NCBI GenBank assembly: GCA_913063125.1
Contig: CAJXZM010000037.1
Location: forward strand, 1-42,619
DNA from: an uncultured Gammaproteobacteria bacterium
GTDB taxonomy: Bacteria > Pseudomonadota > Gammaproteobacteria > Pseudomonadales > Ketobacteraceae
Reading direction: 5' to 3'
Length of the DNA: 42,619 bases
The translations under genes were made by a program, and so were the position numbers. Numbering within the stretch: position 1 is the first letter of the stretch; each line of letters starts with the position of its first letter. A model generated the notes under the pieces. It ran no database searches, was not told the origin of the DNA, and saw only the letters and a program-made list of their open reading frames with translations. Shown piece by piece: positions 9,070-18,886 of this stretch.

Positions 9070-10956
9070 ATGGCATTATTGCAAATATCCGAGCCAGGGC
9101 AATCCCCTGAGCCTCATCAGCGTAAGCTTGCCGTAGGCATAGATTTAGGCACGACCAATTCATTGGTTGCCTCAATGCGAGAAGCTAAGGCGCAAACGTT
9201 ACCGGATGTAGACGGTAACCATTTATTACCTTCGGTGGTGCGTTACCTTGATGTAGAGGGTCGCTCTAGTGTTGAGGTTGGACAAGTTGCTCGAGATGCT
9301 ATCTTCGACGACCCTCAAAATACAGTGAGTTCTGTTAAGCGATTAATGGGCCGCGGTGTCAGCGATGTTAAAACGTTAGGTGATTGTCTACCTTATGAGT
9401 TTATTCAATCTGAAACGGATATGCCTTACATTCGCACGATCTGTGGTGATAAAAGCCCGGTAGAGGTGTCCAGTGAAATATTAAAAGTTCTCGCGTCTCG
9501 TGCGAAAGAAACGTTGGGTGGTGACATAAGTGGTGCGGTGATCACTGTTCCTGCGTACTTTGATGAGGCCCAACGTCAGGCAACAAAAGATGCTGCGAAG
9601 CTAGCGGGTTTGCACGTATATCGGTTGTTGAACGAACCAACGGCAGCGGCCGTTGCTTATGGCTTAGATAAAGGCGTGGAGGGTGTTCACGCTATCTATG
9701 ATTTAGGTGGTGGAACATTCGATATTTCAATACTGCGGATGAATAAAGGTGTGTTTGAAGTGTTGTCTACCGGAGGCGATTCTGCGCTTGGCGGTGATGA
9801 TTTCGATCATGCTATTGCTAGTTGGATTTTGGAGCAGGCAGGGCAGGAGTGTGTGGGAAGTAGTGTGGCCCGACAATTAATGGAAATTGCTCGGGGTATA
9901 AAAGAGCAGCTTACCACCAGCGACTCAGTTGATATTGATGTCTCCACAAACTGCTTTTCTTGGCAAGGCGTTATAACTAAGGATACGTTTAACGAATTAG
10001 TCGACCCTCTTATTGCCAAAACCGTTCGGGCTTGTAAGCGAGCGTTAAGAGATGCAGGTTTGTCCGCTGACGAAATTGATGATGTAGTGATGGTAGGTGG
10101 TTCTACTCGAGTGCCAAGAGTCAGAGAAAAGACGGCTGATTTCTTTGGCGCCACTCCTTTGTGTGATATTGATCCCGATAAGGTTGTTGCTGTTGGTGCA
10201 TCTATCCAGGCGGATGTGTTAGCGGGTAATAAGCCTGATGATGAAATGGTGTTGTTGGATGTTATTCCATTATCGTTGGGTATTGAAACCATGGGCGGGT
10301 TGATGGAAAAAATCATTCATCGTAATACCACAATACCCGTTACCCGTGCCCAAGAGTTTACTACTTTTAAAGATGGGCAAACAGCGCTGGCTGTTCAGGT
10401 GTTGCAGGGCGAGCGTGAGCTTGTATCTGATTGCCGTTCTTTGGCTCGATTTGAATTGCGCGGTATCCCTCCGATGGTCGCGGGCGCAGCAAGAATTCGA
10501 GTGACCTATCAGGTTGATGCTGACGGGTTGTTAAGTGTTTCAGCCAAAGAGTTAACGAGTGATGTGGAAAGTAGCGTGCAGGTTAAGCCATCCTATGGTT
10601 TGAGTGACAATGAGGTTACTCGAATGCTGAAGGATTCGTTTGAGTTTGCAACCGGGGATAAAGATGCGCGAGCTTTAGCAGAAGAGCGTGTTGAGGCTGA
10701 GCGGCAATTAGAAGCATTACGCGGTGCGTTGGCTGAAAACGGTAATGTGTTGTTGAGCGAACGTGAATGTGAGAATTTACATAACTTAATGGAGACGTTG
10801 ACAATCGCTAAGCAAGGTAGTGATGCTATTGTTATTCGTAAAGCCATTGATGAACTAAACAGTACCAGCGGAGTGTTTGCTGCCCGGCGTATGGATCAAA
10901 GTATCCATAAAGCATTGTCGGGCCAGTCGATTGATAGCTTGGGTGATGAGGAATAA
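9070..10956 (+). CDS. hscA: Fe-S assembly chaperone HscA (Hsp70 family)
   Basis: This 628-residue specialised Hsp70 uses ATP to promote release of clusters from IscU, recognising its LPPVK motif. Its ATPase domain has [12 protein letters not shown] near the N-terminus, [24 protein letters not shown] and [12 protein letters not shown]. The substrate-binding domain begins with [14 protein letters not shown], and a helical lid region follows. HscA proteins lack the long acidic tail of DnaK, as here. Five bases separate it from fdx. Confidence 0.97.
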   Translation: MALLQISEPGQSPEPHQRKLAVGIDLGTTNSLVASMREAKAQTLPDVDGNHLLPSVVRYLDVEGRSSVEVGQVARDAIFDDPQNTVSSVKRLMGRGVSDVKTLGDCLPYEFIQSETDMPYIRTICGDKSPVEVSSEILKVLASRAKETLGGDISGAVITVPAYFDEAQRQATKDAAKLAGLHVYRLLNEPTAAAVAYGLDKGVEGVHAIYDLGGGTFDISILRMNKGVFEVLSTGGDSALGGDDFDHAIASWILEQAGQECVGSSVARQLMEIARGIKEQLTTSDSVDIDVSTNCFSWQGVITKDTFNELVDPLIAKTVRACKRALRDAGLSADEIDDVVMVGGSTRVPRVREKTADFFGATPLCDIDPDKVVAVGASIQADVLAGNKPDDEMVLLDVIPLSLGIETMGGLMEKIIHRNTTIPVTRAQEFTTFKDGQTALAVQVLQGERELVSDCRSLARFELRGIPPMVAGAARIRVTYQVDADGLLSVSAKELTSDVESSVQVKPSYGLSDNEVTRMLKDSFEFATGDKDARALAEERVEAERQLEALRGALAENGNVLLSERECENLHNLMETLTIAKQGSDAIVIRKAIDELNSTSGVFAARRMDQSIHKALSGQSIDSLGDEE

Positions 10957-10961
10957 GTGTT

Positions 10962-11300
10962 ATGGCACAAATTATATTTTTACCTAATGAGGATCTGTGT
11001 CCAGAGGGGCTGATTATTGAGGCTGAATCGGGTGAAACCGTTCTTGATGCGGCGTTACGTAATGGTATTGATATTGAACATGCCTGTGAGAAATCCTGTG
11101 CATGTACTACTTGTCATATCGTTGTTCGAGAAGGTTTTGATTCTCTGGAAGAGTCCGATGAACTTGAAGATGATATGCTCGACAAGGCTTGGGGTTTAGA
11201 ACCTGAGTCTCGGTTGAGTTGCCAGTCGGCAGTTGCTGACGAGGATTTAGTGGTCGAAATCCCTAAATACACCATTAACCAAGTATCTGAACAGCATTGA
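10962..11300 (+). CDS. fdx: Isc-type [2Fe-2S] ferredoxin
   Basis: This 112-residue adrenodoxin-type ferredoxin supplies electrons for cluster assembly on IscU. Ligands are C42, C48, C51 and C87 (HACEKSCACTTC and RLSCQSA), with the additional conserved C46. The acidic segment ESDELEDD (64-71) is the usual partner-docking face. It is the penultimate gene of the isc operon, 12 bases before iscX. Confidence 0.97.
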   Translation: MAQIIFLPNEDLCPEGLIIEAESGETVLDAALRNGIDIEHACEKSCACTTCHIVVREGFDSLEESDELEDDMLDKAWGLEPESRLSCQSAVADEDLVVEIPKYTINQVSEQH

Positions 11301-11312
11301 TAAGGGCTAGAT

Positions 11313-11510
11313 ATGAGTTTACGTTGGACGGATAGTTTAGATATTGCTCTGGATCTATTGGATAAGCACCCAGATGTTGATCCTAAGGTTATAAGTTTTG
11401 TTGATTTGCGCACATGGGTTTTGGCGTTGGATAATTTTGATGATGACCCGGCCCACTGTGGGGAGAAGATTCTTGAAGCTATCCAAATGATGTGGATCGA
11501 AGAGCTATAG
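11313..11510 (+). CDS. iscX: IscX, small Fe-S assembly adaptor
   Basis: The 65-residue acidic protein binds IscS and modulates cluster assembly, possibly as an iron-dependent regulator. The sequence MSLRWTDSLDIALDLLDKHP and the D/E-rich LDNFDDDP region are typical, and the length is normal. It is the last gene of the isc operon and is followed by a terminator-like hairpin at 11556-11591. Confidence 0.95.
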   Translation: MSLRWTDSLDIALDLLDKHPDVDPKVISFVDLRTWVLALDNFDDDPAHCGEKILEAIQMMWIEEL

Positions 11511-11555
11511 CCCAGTTGAAACCCATTAGGGTAATTAATTGTTGAAATACACATG

Positions 11556-11591
11556 GCCGTATACCGAATTAACAGTGGATATACGGCTTTT
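11556..11591 (+). terminator. Probable terminator of the isc operon
   Basis: GCCGTATA (11556-11563) pairs with TATACGGC (11580-11587) around a 16-base loop and is followed by TTTT. The loop is large and the U tract short, so termination may be incomplete. Confidence 0.6.
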
Positions 11592-11659
11592 GACACCTTT
11601 TCCTGCCAAAAACGCCCAAATTTAACACTAATCTAATATTCAATTCCCCCAATCCCACG

Positions 11660-11705
11660 TATAATCGCCGCTTTCCTTTGTCTAGGGTACATGTTTTTCC
11701 CTAGA
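11660..11705 (+). promoter_or_regulatory. Putative ndk promoter -10 and leader hairpin
   Basis: A perfect TATAAT lies at 11660-11665. No good -35 is seen at the expected distance (TATTCA at 11637-11642). The predicted leader of about 90 bases includes a 7-bp hairpin, TCTAGGG (11681-11687) with CCCTAGA (11699-11705). Confidence 0.5.
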
Positions 11706-11761
11706 TTCTCGGTACAATTTTTTTAACTCTTTGAAAACTAACCCATAACTGGAGATGTAAC

Positions 11762-12193
11762 ATGGCGATCGAACGCACTTTATCTATCATTAAGCCGGAT
11801 GCTGTAGCAAAAAATGTAATCGGTGAAATCTATAGTCGTTTTGAGAAGGCTGGTTTAAAGATCGTTGCTTCTAAAATGATGCAAATGGATGACGAAAAAG
11901 CCGGTGGTTTCTACGCTGAACATAAAGAGCGTCCTTTCTACGGTGATTTGGTTGCATTTATGACATCTGGCCCAGTTGTTGTTCAGGTTCTTGAAGGTGA
12001 AAATGCCGTTCTTGCTCATCGTGAGCTGCTGGGTGCTACTAACCCTAAAGAAGCTGCTGTTGGCACTATTCGAGCTGATTTTGCTGCAACTATCGATGAA
12101 AATGCTGTTCACGGTTCAGATTCTGTCGAATCAGCTGCTCGTGAAGTTAGCTATTTCTTCGCGGACAACGAAGTATGTCCTCGTAAGCGATAA
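11762..12193 (+). CDS. ndk: Nucleoside-diphosphate kinase
   Basis: The 143-residue enzyme transfers the gamma phosphate of ATP to nucleoside diphosphates through a phospho-histidine, balancing NTP and dNTP pools. The catalytic histidine is H117 in NAVHGSD, and the N-terminal [12 protein letters not shown] is standard. GGAGATGTAAC precedes the ATG. It is probably transcribed from its own promoter (11660) and is followed by a hairpin before rlmN. Confidence 0.98.
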   Translation: MAIERTLSIIKPDAVAKNVIGEIYSRFEKAGLKIVASKMMQMDDEKAGGFYAEHKERPFYGDLVAFMTSGPVVVQVLEGENAVLAHRELLGATNPKEAAVGTIRADFAATIDENAVHGSDSVESAAREVSYFFADNEVCPRKR

Positions 12194-12205
12194 GTAATAT
12201 TGGGT

Positions 12206-12239
12206 GACTCCCCGAGATGAGAAAATATCTTGGGGAGTT
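12206..12239 (+). terminator. Hairpin between ndk and rlmN (weak terminator or attenuator)
   Basis: Bases 12206-12218 pair with 12227-12239 (core ACTCCCCGAGAT/ATCTTGGGGAGT, two G-U pairs) around an eight-base loop, and the stem can extend by a few pairs on the outside. The following ACTTATTGTAT is not a real U tract, so read-through into rlmN is likely. Confidence 0.5.
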
Positions 12240-12283
12240 ACTTATTGTATGATGACAATATTGTAAAGAAAGAGGTGTTTACC

Positions 12284-13447
12284 ATGTCTGAACTGGATCT
12301 AACAACGGAAGCTCCGTCAAGCACACCGAAGGTAAACCTGCTTGGTTTGACCCGTGAACAGTTAGAACAGTTTTTTGTAGAGATAGGCGAGAAGAAATTT
12401 CGTTCTCAACAAATTATGAAATGGGTGCATCACTTTGGTGTAGATAACTTTGACGATATGCAGAATGTCGGCAAAGAGCTGAAAGAAAAGTTAAAGGCAA
12501 GAGCTGAGATTGTTGCTCCAATCGTGACGCAGTTTAAAGAATCCACAGATGGCACGCGAAAATGGGTTGTTCAGCTAGATGAGAAAAATAGCGTTGAAAC
12601 GGTATTTATCCCGGACGGTAAACGCGGAACATTGTGCGTTTCTTCTCAAGTGGGTTGTGCGCTGGATTGTAGTTTTTGTTCTACTGGTAAACAGGGCTTC
12701 CAGCGAGACCTGACGGTAGCGGAAATTATAGCGCAAGTTTGGATCGCTCATCGTTCATTTGGAACCCCAGAGCATAAAGGTGCTCGCCATATTACGAATG
12801 TAGTAATGATGGGAATGGGTGAGCCATTGTTGAATTTTGAGAATGTTATTAATGCAATGCATCTTATGAGGGATGACTTGGGGTATGGTATTGCTAGAAA
12901 GCGATTAACCTTGAGTACCTCCGGTGTAGTTCCCAAAATGTATGAACTTTACGACAGAATTGATGTGGCATTGGCGGTATCATTACACGCAGCAAATGAT
13001 GAGCTGCGTAATGAGTTAGTGCCTATAAATAAAAAGTACCCGTTAAAAGAATTGATGGAAGCATGTCATGCGTATGTGGACAGGGCTACTGATTCACGTC
13101 GTGTTACTATTGAATATGTCTTACTCGAAGGCGTGAATGATAACTTTGAGCAGGCCTATGAGTTGATTGAACTGCTGCGGACGCTGCCCTGCAAGATTAA
13201 CTTGATCCCATTTAACCCCTTTCCCCACAATCCTTATAAAAAACCCAACGGTATGCGAGTGCGGGCGTTTCAGGAGGTTTTGCAAAAGGCGGGCTTTGTT
13301 TCACCAATTAGAACAACCCGTGGCGACGATATTGATGCTGCCTGCGGCCAGCTGGTAGGACAGGTGCAAGACAAAACTAGGCGTAGTGAGCGTTGGCAAG
13401 CTAAAATTAACGAACAGGTTGTCGAAATAAAGCCTGCTAAGGGGTAG
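12284..13447 (+). CDS. rlmN: Dual-specificity RNA methyltransferase RlmN
   Basis: This 387-residue radical-SAM enzyme methylates C2 of A2503 in 23S rRNA and A37 in certain tRNAs. The [4Fe-4S] cysteines are C125, C129 and C132 (CALDCSFC), and the C-terminal C354 (DAACGQL) is the methyl-carrying cysteine. I chose MSELDLTTE at 12284 because GAGGTG precedes it; an in-frame ATG at 12230 would add 18 residues overlapping the hairpin region. Confidence 0.96.
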   Translation: MSELDLTTEAPSSTPKVNLLGLTREQLEQFFVEIGEKKFRSQQIMKWVHHFGVDNFDDMQNVGKELKEKLKARAEIVAPIVTQFKESTDGTRKWVVQLDEKNSVETVFIPDGKRGTLCVSSQVGCALDCSFCSTGKQGFQRDLTVAEIIAQVWIAHRSFGTPEHKGARHITNVVMMGMGEPLLNFENVINAMHLMRDDLGYGIARKRLTLSTSGVVPKMYELYDRIDVALAVSLHAANDELRNELVPINKKYPLKELMEACHAYVDRATDSRRVTIEYVLLEGVNDNFEQAYELIELLRTLPCKINLIPFNPFPHNPYKKPNGMRVRAFQEVLQKAGFVSPIRTTRGDDIDAACGQLVGQVQDKTRRSERWQAKINEQVVEIKPAKG

Positions 13448-13504
13448 TTCTTCATGTTAGTTGGCGTTGTTGTGCGTTATGTAACGAATAGGAAACAGTA
13501 CATT

Positions 13505-14377
13505 ATGATAAAACGGTCAATTGGCGTAGTGCTTATCACGTTGCTGATGGGTGGTTGTATCATTGAAACGAGCTCTAGCTCGTTGGAACGAAATAAGAAT
13601 ATAGATAAAGCAGTGAAATCCTATATTTCGGCGGGAATGGTTTACCTTAAGCAAGGGGATATAGGCACAGCTAACCGTAAGTTTAAAAAAGCTTATGAAC
13701 TAAACCCTGATAACCCAGAGACAAACAATGCCTTGGCGCTGTTTTACACTGTTGAAAACGAAGGGGAGCAGGTTGAGAAATACTATAAAGCGGCGATATC
13801 TGAGAGGTCAAATTATTCCGTTGCTCGCAACAATTATGCGTCCTTTTTGTTTGATCAAGGGCGGTACGCTGATGCTCGTGATCAATTATTGGTTGTCGTT
13901 AAAGATTATGATTATGCGCAACGTAATAAATCATTGGAAAGTTTGGGTTATTGCTATTTGAATCTTGACGATTCAGCCAATGCCGAGCGGTATTTTATGA
14001 GGGCATTGCAAAGAAACGCTCGAATGGGTCGTTCTGTGCTCGAATTGGCTGAAATTAACTTTAATGACGGCCGTTATAAGCGTGCTGAGCGTTATTTGGA
14101 AAGTTTTGATCGACTTTCTGCTCCAAACCCACGTCATTTGTGGCTTGCCGTACGCTTGCAGCGTATATTAAAGAATAAGCATAAGTTGGCGAGTTTTGCT
14201 TTGGCGTTAAAAAATATTTTCCCAGAGTCCTCAGAGTACAAGGCTTATGTCGCGTCGTTGCCCAAAAGCAAAGCGACAGAAACTGAGTTAACAGAAGTCG
14301 AATTAACCAGAGCAGAACCAATTAAAGCAACGCCAGTCAACGTTAAACAAAGCACACAACAGCTACCGAAATTATGA
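13505..14377 (+). CDS. pilW: Type IV pilus biogenesis TPR lipoprotein PilW/PilF
   Basis: The 290-residue lipoprotein is the pilotin that helps assemble the PilQ secretin in the outer membrane. The signal peptide MIKRSIGVVLITLLMGGC has its lipobox cysteine at residue 18. TPR-like repeats follow (for example YISAGMVYLKQGDIGTANRK and ARNNYASFLFDQGRYADA). An in-frame ATG at 13454 would prepend 17 residues and spoil the signal peptide, so 13505 is preferred. The C-terminal 30 residues are Thr/Glu-rich and low-complexity. The stop overlaps the rodZ start as ATGA. Confidence 0.9.
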   Translation: MIKRSIGVVLITLLMGGCIIETSSSSLERNKNIDKAVKSYISAGMVYLKQGDIGTANRKFKKAYELNPDNPETNNALALFYTVENEGEQVEKYYKAAISERSNYSVARNNYASFLFDQGRYADARDQLLVVVKDYDYAQRNKSLESLGYCYLNLDDSANAERYFMRALQRNARMGRSVLELAEINFNDGRYKRAERYLESFDRLSAPNPRHLWLAVRLQRILKNKHKLASFALALKNIFPESSEYKAYVASLPKSKATETELTEVELTRAEPIKATPVNVKQSTQQLPKL

Positions 14378-15450
14378 CACTGATGCCTGACTCTTCAAAC
14401 AATTTATCAGCCCTCAATGCTGACATACATAATGCCGGACGGTTGTTGTCAGACCCGCCGGGAGAGGTGCTGAAGAGAGCTCGTCAAGCGCGTAAATTGG
14501 ATCTTGAGACTGCAGCGGATCAGCTAAACTTGTCGGTGCAGGTAGTTAGAGCATTAGAAGAGGATGCTTACGAAAAACTGCCTAGCCCAACCTTTATTCG
14601 AGGATATATTCGCTGCTATGCACGCTTATTAAAATTATCTGGAGATGACCTTGTTCGTAGTTACGAGGGGGTTGCGATAGAGCAGCAGTCAAGGGTTCAA
14701 AATATTGCTGAAACATCAGGGGTAAAGCCTCAAAAATTTAGAAAAAGCTGGGCTGTTTTAGGGGGTGTTATCGTTATTGTTGCAATAGCTATTGGCTTTG
14801 TCGTTACCTCTGATGAATCACCGCAACATGTAGCGCCAGCGATTCATCCAGAGGCTGACGCTAGTTTGGTGCCTGAGACAAGGATTGTTGTATCGAAAGC
14901 TAATGTTGAAAGCATACCAGCAGTAGCAGCCAAAGCAGAAAGTCCAGCGGAGGCTATAACGGCAGCAAAAGTGCTTTCCCCGATAGAATCAATAATAGAA
15001 CCAACAATAGAACCAACAACAGCGTCTATTGCAGCGGTTGCCGCAGTACCTTTAGCGCAGCCGGTAGTAGCATCACCGGTAGTAGCATCAATAGAAGCCG
15101 TAGCAGATAATACTGCGGCCATAGAGGTTGACACTCCTCTAGTAGAAACAAATGCTTTAGCAGAGGCCCCGATTGTAAATCAGGCGGAGGAAGTTCAAAC
15201 AAACATAGAACTTTCGACATTGATAATGACATTCAGTGGTGAATGCTGGGTCGAAGTGTGGGATGCAACGGGCAAGCGAATATACGCAAATTTGCGAAAA
15301 GCAGGGCAGAGAGTGTCACTGCAAGGAGTCGCTCCTATTGACGTTAAATTAGGGGACGGTTCAATGGCTAAGCTGACGTTTAATGGAAGCCCCGTATTGT
15401 TTGCTTCCTCTAAGCGGACCAGTGTTGCCCATGTAACCTTGGGCGAATAA
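14374..15450 (+). CDS. rodZ: Cytoskeleton protein RodZ
   Basis: RodZ couples the MreB cytoskeleton to the cell-wall elongation machinery. This 358-residue protein has an N-terminal helix-turn-helix domain (about 28-100, with LKRARQARKLDLETAADQLN), a basic juxtamembrane segment, one membrane helix (about 126-146), a long periplasmic Ala/Val/Pro/Glu-rich linker (about 147-275) and a C-terminal DUF4115 beta domain starting near MTFSGECWVEVWD. The start overlaps pilW; MPDSS at 14383 is an alternative. The linker contains perfect DNA tandem repeats. Confidence 0.95.
   Translation: MTLMPDSSNNLSALNADIHNAGRLLSDPPGEVLKRARQARKLDLETAADQLNLSVQVVRALEEDAYEKLPSPTFIRGYIRCYARLLKLSGDDLVRSYEGVAIEQQSRVQNIAETSGVKPQKFRKSWAVLGGVIVIVAIAIGFVVTSDESPQHVAPAIHPEADASLVPETRIVVSKANVESIPAVAAKAESPAEAITAAKVLSPIESIIEPTIEPTTASIAAVAAVPLAQPVVASPVVASIEAVADNTAAIEVDTPLVETNALAEAPIVNQAEEVQTNIELSTLIMTFSGECWVEVWDATGKRIYANLRKAGQRVSLQGVAPIDVKLGDGSMAKLTFNGSPVLFASSKRTSVAHVTLGE
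14994..15090 (+). repeat. Tandem repeats in the RodZ linker
   Basis: A 12-bp unit, AATAGAACCAAC, occurs twice in tandem at 14994-15017 (coding IEPT twice). A 15-bp unit, CCGGTAGTAGCATCA, occurs twice at 15061-15090 (coding PVVAS twice). Both keep the reading frame when copies are gained or lost. Confidence 0.9.
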
Positions 15451-15585
15451 CCCCCAAAACGAGTGTTGTGAAAACAACAATTCATTTTTCAACCGAATAA
15501 TTTTCAAATTGCAGTTTCTGGCGGATTAAATACGCACTACGTTTTAGAAAGCGTTGAAACAAGAGCAGTTTGAAAGGAGACAATA

Positions 15586-16710
15586 ATGCATTTCGAATCT
15601 CCTATTAAGCGACGTAAGAGTCGTCAAATCATGGTTGGCAATGTACCTGTTGGTGGTGATGCACCGATAAGTGTCCAAAGCATGACAAACACTGAAACTA
15701 CCGATGTTGAAGCAACGGTGGGGCAGATCATTGGGCTTGAAAATGCGGGAGTGGATATCGTCCGTGTTTCTGTACCTTCAATGGATGCTGCGGAAGCTTT
15801 CGGTCATATCAAGAAACGCGTTAATGTACCATTAATCGCGGACATTCATTTTGATCATAAAATTGCTTTAGCTGTGGCTGAGCAAGGTGTTGATTGTTTA
15901 CGTATTAATCCAGGCAATATTGGTCGTGAAGATCGTGTTCGTGAAGTTGTGGATTGTGCACGTGATAAAGGTATTCCGATTCGCATAGGTGTCAACGCGG
16001 GTTCGTTAGAAAAGGAGTTGCAGAGAAAGTACGGAGAGCCTACGCCAGAAGCGCTTGTCGAGTCTGCTATGCGTCATATCGATATATTGGATAGGTTAAA
16101 TTACCCTGATTTTAAATTAAGCCTTAAAGCTTCCAATGTATTTATGACGGTTGCGGCTTATCGTCTGATTGCAGATCAAATAGAGCAACCGTTACATTTG
16201 GGTGTTACGGAAGCCGGTGGCTTTCGCTCTGGTGCGGTAAAGTCTTCGGTAGCATTAGGTATGTTATTGATGGATGGGATTGGCGATACATTGCGAGTCT
16301 CTTTAGCTGCTGATCCTATTCAAGAGGTAAAGGTAGGCTTTGATATTTTGAAAAGTTTATCATTGCGGGCTAAAGGCGTTAACTTTATTGCTTGCCCTAG
16401 TTGTTCTCGACAGAACTTCGACGTGGTAAAAACCATGAATGAGTTGGAAGTGCGATTGGAAGATATTATTACCCCCGTTGATGTGGCTGTTATTGGTTGT
16501 GTGGTAAATGGGCCTGGCGAAGCAAAATCCGTTGATATTGGATTAACCGGAGGTACGCCTAATAACTTAATTTATCGTGATGGCAAACCCAGCCATAAAG
16601 TTAAAAATGATAATCTGGTGGATGAGTTAGAGCGCCAGGTTCGTGAAAAAGTGGCAGAGATAGATCTCAAAGCAGGCGAGGCGGCAAAGATTACCGTTGG
16701 AATGCCTTAG
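15586..16710 (+). CDS. ispG: 4-hydroxy-3-methylbut-2-enyl diphosphate synthase IspG
   Basis: This 374-residue [4Fe-4S] enzyme converts methylerythritol cyclodiphosphate to HMBPP in the MEP isoprenoid pathway, drawing electrons from flavodoxin or ferredoxin. Cluster ligands C270, C273, C305 and E312 are present ([19 protein letters not shown]), at the E. coli numbering. GAAAGGAGACAATA precedes the ATG. The 135-base gap from rodZ is AT-rich without a clear terminator. The enzyme depends on clusters made by the isc operon upstream. Confidence 0.98.
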   Translation: MHFESPIKRRKSRQIMVGNVPVGGDAPISVQSMTNTETTDVEATVGQIIGLENAGVDIVRVSVPSMDAAEAFGHIKKRVNVPLIADIHFDHKIALAVAEQGVDCLRINPGNIGREDRVREVVDCARDKGIPIRIGVNAGSLEKELQRKYGEPTPEALVESAMRHIDILDRLNYPDFKLSLKASNVFMTVAAYRLIADQIEQPLHLGVTEAGGFRSGAVKSSVALGMLLMDGIGDTLRVSLAADPIQEVKVGFDILKSLSLRAKGVNFIACPSCSRQNFDVVKTMNELEVRLEDIITPVDVAVIGCVVNGPGEAKSVDIGLTGGTPNNLIYRDGKPSHKVKNDNLVDELERQVREKVAEIDLKAGEAAKITVGMP

Positions 16711-16788
16711 CGACTATCTATAGTATTGTTAAAGCCATCGTAATAGCCGTTGTTGCGATTACTTGTCGAAATAGGTGGAAATAGAACA

Positions 16789-18054
16789 TTGAGTAAAAAG
16801 ATACAAGCCATTCGTGGAATGAACGACATTTTGCCAGAGCAATCGGCTATTTGGCGCCACCTTGAAAGCACTGTTAAAGATATTGTTGGACGATACGGTT
16901 ACGGTGAGATTCGTTTGCCGATCGTTGAATATACGGATTTGTTTAAACGTACAATCGGTGAAGTGACTGATATTGTTGAAAAGGAAATGTATACGTTTAG
17001 CGATCGCAATGACGAGAGCTTAACGTTGCGACCTGAAGGTACTGCTGGTTGTGTAAGGGCGGCAGAAGAGCATGGTATGCTTTATAACCAGATTCAGCGC
17101 CTGTGGTATACCGGTCCAATGTTCCGGTATGAAAAACCCCAAAAAGGACGTTATCGTCAATTTCACCAAATTGGTGTTGAGACCTTTGGTCTACAAGGGC
17201 CTGATGTTGATGTTGAAATGATTTTGATGACGGCTAAGTTTTGGCAGGCGTTAGGGCTGTCGGATCAGGTGACGTTGCAGATTAATAGCCTAGGTTCTAG
17301 TGAGGCGCGTGCAACTTATCGAGCTGAATTGGTGTCATACCTTGAAGCCAGAAAAGATCAGTTAGATGAAGATAGCCAGCGTCGCTTAGAGAGTAACCCT
17401 TTGCGGGTGTTGGATAGTAAAGATACGAAGACACAGCTGTTATTAGCTGATGCACCATCGTTGATGGATTTTCTTGATGAAGATTCTAAGGCACACTTTG
17501 AGGTATTAACCTCAACACTTGATGCTGCGGGTGTCGCGTATGAAATTAACCCAAGGTTGGTTCGTGGGCTGGATTATTACTGTAAAACAGTCTTTGAGTG
17601 GGTAACTGATGCCTTGGGCGCTCAAGGTACGGTATGTGCTGGCGGGCGTTATGATGGTCTGGTTGAGCAGTTAGGTGGAAAGCCGACACCGGCTGTAGGT
17701 TTTGCCATGGGGATTGAGCGACTCGTATTGTTGCTTGAAGCCACAGGTTTAACGGGGGAGATCAGCAGCAAGCCTGATTTTTATGTGGTAGGATCGGGGC
17801 CGGAAACGGTGTTGTTTGCAGACAAAGTGAGAGATCAGTTGTCTCATGCTGTTGTGCAGTGCCATTGTGGCGGCGGCAAGTTTAAAAAGCAGATGAAAAA
17901 AGCCAATGATAGTGGTGCGGAAATAGCCCTTATTTTGGGCGAAGATGAGATTGCAAATGCACAGGTAACGGTAAAATACCTGCGTGAACAGAAGGACCAG
18001 GTAGTTGTTGCACAAAACGAGCTAGGCTCTGTTTTTGCGCAGTTCTGTAAGTAA
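16789..18054 (+). CDS. hisS: Histidine-tRNA ligase HisS
   Basis: This 421-residue class II synthetase charges tRNA-His. Motif 2 ([19 protein letters not shown]), the histidine-binding [16 protein letters not shown] and [14 protein letters not shown] are present, with the anticodon-binding domain after about residue 325. The homologous N-terminus ([15 protein letters not shown]) fits a TTG start at 16789, preceded by ATAGGTGG. An upstream in-frame ATG at 16750 would add 13 non-homologous residues. Confidence 0.95.
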   Translation: MSKKIQAIRGMNDILPEQSAIWRHLESTVKDIVGRYGYGEIRLPIVEYTDLFKRTIGEVTDIVEKEMYTFSDRNDESLTLRPEGTAGCVRAAEEHGMLYNQIQRLWYTGPMFRYEKPQKGRYRQFHQIGVETFGLQGPDVDVEMILMTAKFWQALGLSDQVTLQINSLGSSEARATYRAELVSYLEARKDQLDEDSQRRLESNPLRVLDSKDTKTQLLLADAPSLMDFLDEDSKAHFEVLTSTLDAAGVAYEINPRLVRGLDYYCKTVFEWVTDALGAQGTVCAGGRYDGLVEQLGGKPTPAVGFAMGIERLVLLLEATGLTGEISSKPDFYVVGSGPETVLFADKVRDQLSHAVVQCHCGGGKFKKQMKKANDSGAEIALILGEDEIANAQVTVKYLREQKDQVVVAQNELGSVFAQFCK

Positions 18055-18104
18055 TTATGGTTGGTTAGTGTTAATCAAACGATTGAAAGTGGAGTAGGTA
18101 AAAC

Positions 18105-18776
18105 GTGGATACGTATCGTACAGAAGAAGAACAAATAGACGCGATAAAAAAGTGGTGGCAAACAAATGGTAGCAATATCCTAATCGGTATTGGTTTGGCT
18201 ATTCTTATTGTTGTTGGATGGCAGTTCTGGCAAGACCAGAAACGGGTCACAGGTGAAGCAGCTTCTGTAATGTACGGAGAGTTATTAGAGGCTGCCGAGT
18301 TGGTAGCTCAGCCTAATCTCGATGCTGAGAAAATCACTGCAAATGTAGCAACATTGACACATTTAGGTGGAGAATTAAAGGCGCAACATGAAACCTCTGA
18401 GTACGCAATTTTTGCTGCACTAATGTTGGCAAAGCAGCATGTGAATGTTGGCGATGCGGATAAAGCGGAAACTGAATTGCGTTGGGCAATTGATCACAAC
18501 GCAAGCGAAGGCGTTAAATTGGTTGCACAACTTCGTTTAGCGCGGGTTTTGATGATGAAAGGTCAGTTAGATGATGCGTTGGTATTAATCAATAGCGTTA
18601 ATACGGGGGCACAGTCTGCAGCCTTTGATGAGGTCAAAGGTGACATATTTGTCAGCCTTGGTCAGCTCGATGAAGCTCGCGCTGCTTATAGTAAAGCGTT
18701 AAATGCAAATGACAATAACGGTGGGGCTAAACCTATCGTTAAAATGAAGTATGACAATTTAGCGGTTGTTAAATAG
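18105..18776 (+). CDS. yfgM: YfgM, SecYEG-associated periplasmic TPR protein
   Basis: This 223-residue inner-membrane protein has a short cytoplasmic N-terminus (MDTYRTEEEQIDAIKKWW), one membrane segment (about 23-42) and a periplasmic TPR-like domain. In E. coli YfgM associates with the Sec translocon and PpiD to help exported proteins. The start is GTG at 18105 with a weak GTGGAGTAGG ribosome-binding region. The hisS-yfgM-bamB-der order is conserved. A terminator-like hairpin follows at 18828-18875. Confidence 0.93.
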   Translation: MDTYRTEEEQIDAIKKWWQTNGSNILIGIGLAILIVVGWQFWQDQKRVTGEAASVMYGELLEAAELVAQPNLDAEKITANVATLTHLGGELKAQHETSEYAIFAALMLAKQHVNVGDADKAETELRWAIDHNASEGVKLVAQLRLARVLMMKGQLDDALVLINSVNTGAQSAAFDEVKGDIFVSLGQLDEARAAYSKALNANDNNGGAKPIVKMKYDNLAVVK

Positions 18777-18827
18777 ATAGTTAAATAAAACGTTAGATAG
18801 CCAGTATAGCAAAATAACGCCATACCC

Positions 18828-18875
18828 TAGCCACGCAGTAGATCGATGAGATCCGCTGAGTGGCTATTCTTTTTT
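18828..18875 (+). terminator. Hairpin with U tract between yfgM and bamB
   Basis: TAGCCACGCAG (18828-18838) pairs with CTGAGTGGCTA (18856-18866) with one mismatch, and an inner GATC/GATC pairing is possible. TTCTTTTTT follows at 18867-18875, immediately before the bamB ribosome-binding site. It looks like a genuine intrinsic terminator or attenuator. Confidence 0.75.
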
Positions 18876-18886
18876 AGGAGCCAACT

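Noticed and set aside
9807..10316. A 169-codon open frame antisense to hscA
   Set aside because: It lies wholly within the strongly conserved hscA coding sequence, has no ribosome-binding signal or recognisable domain, and is explained by codon bias of the true gene.
11114..11596. A 160-codon minus-strand frame opposite fdx and iscX
   Set aside because: It runs through the fdx and iscX coding sequences on the other strand; both of those are certain genes.
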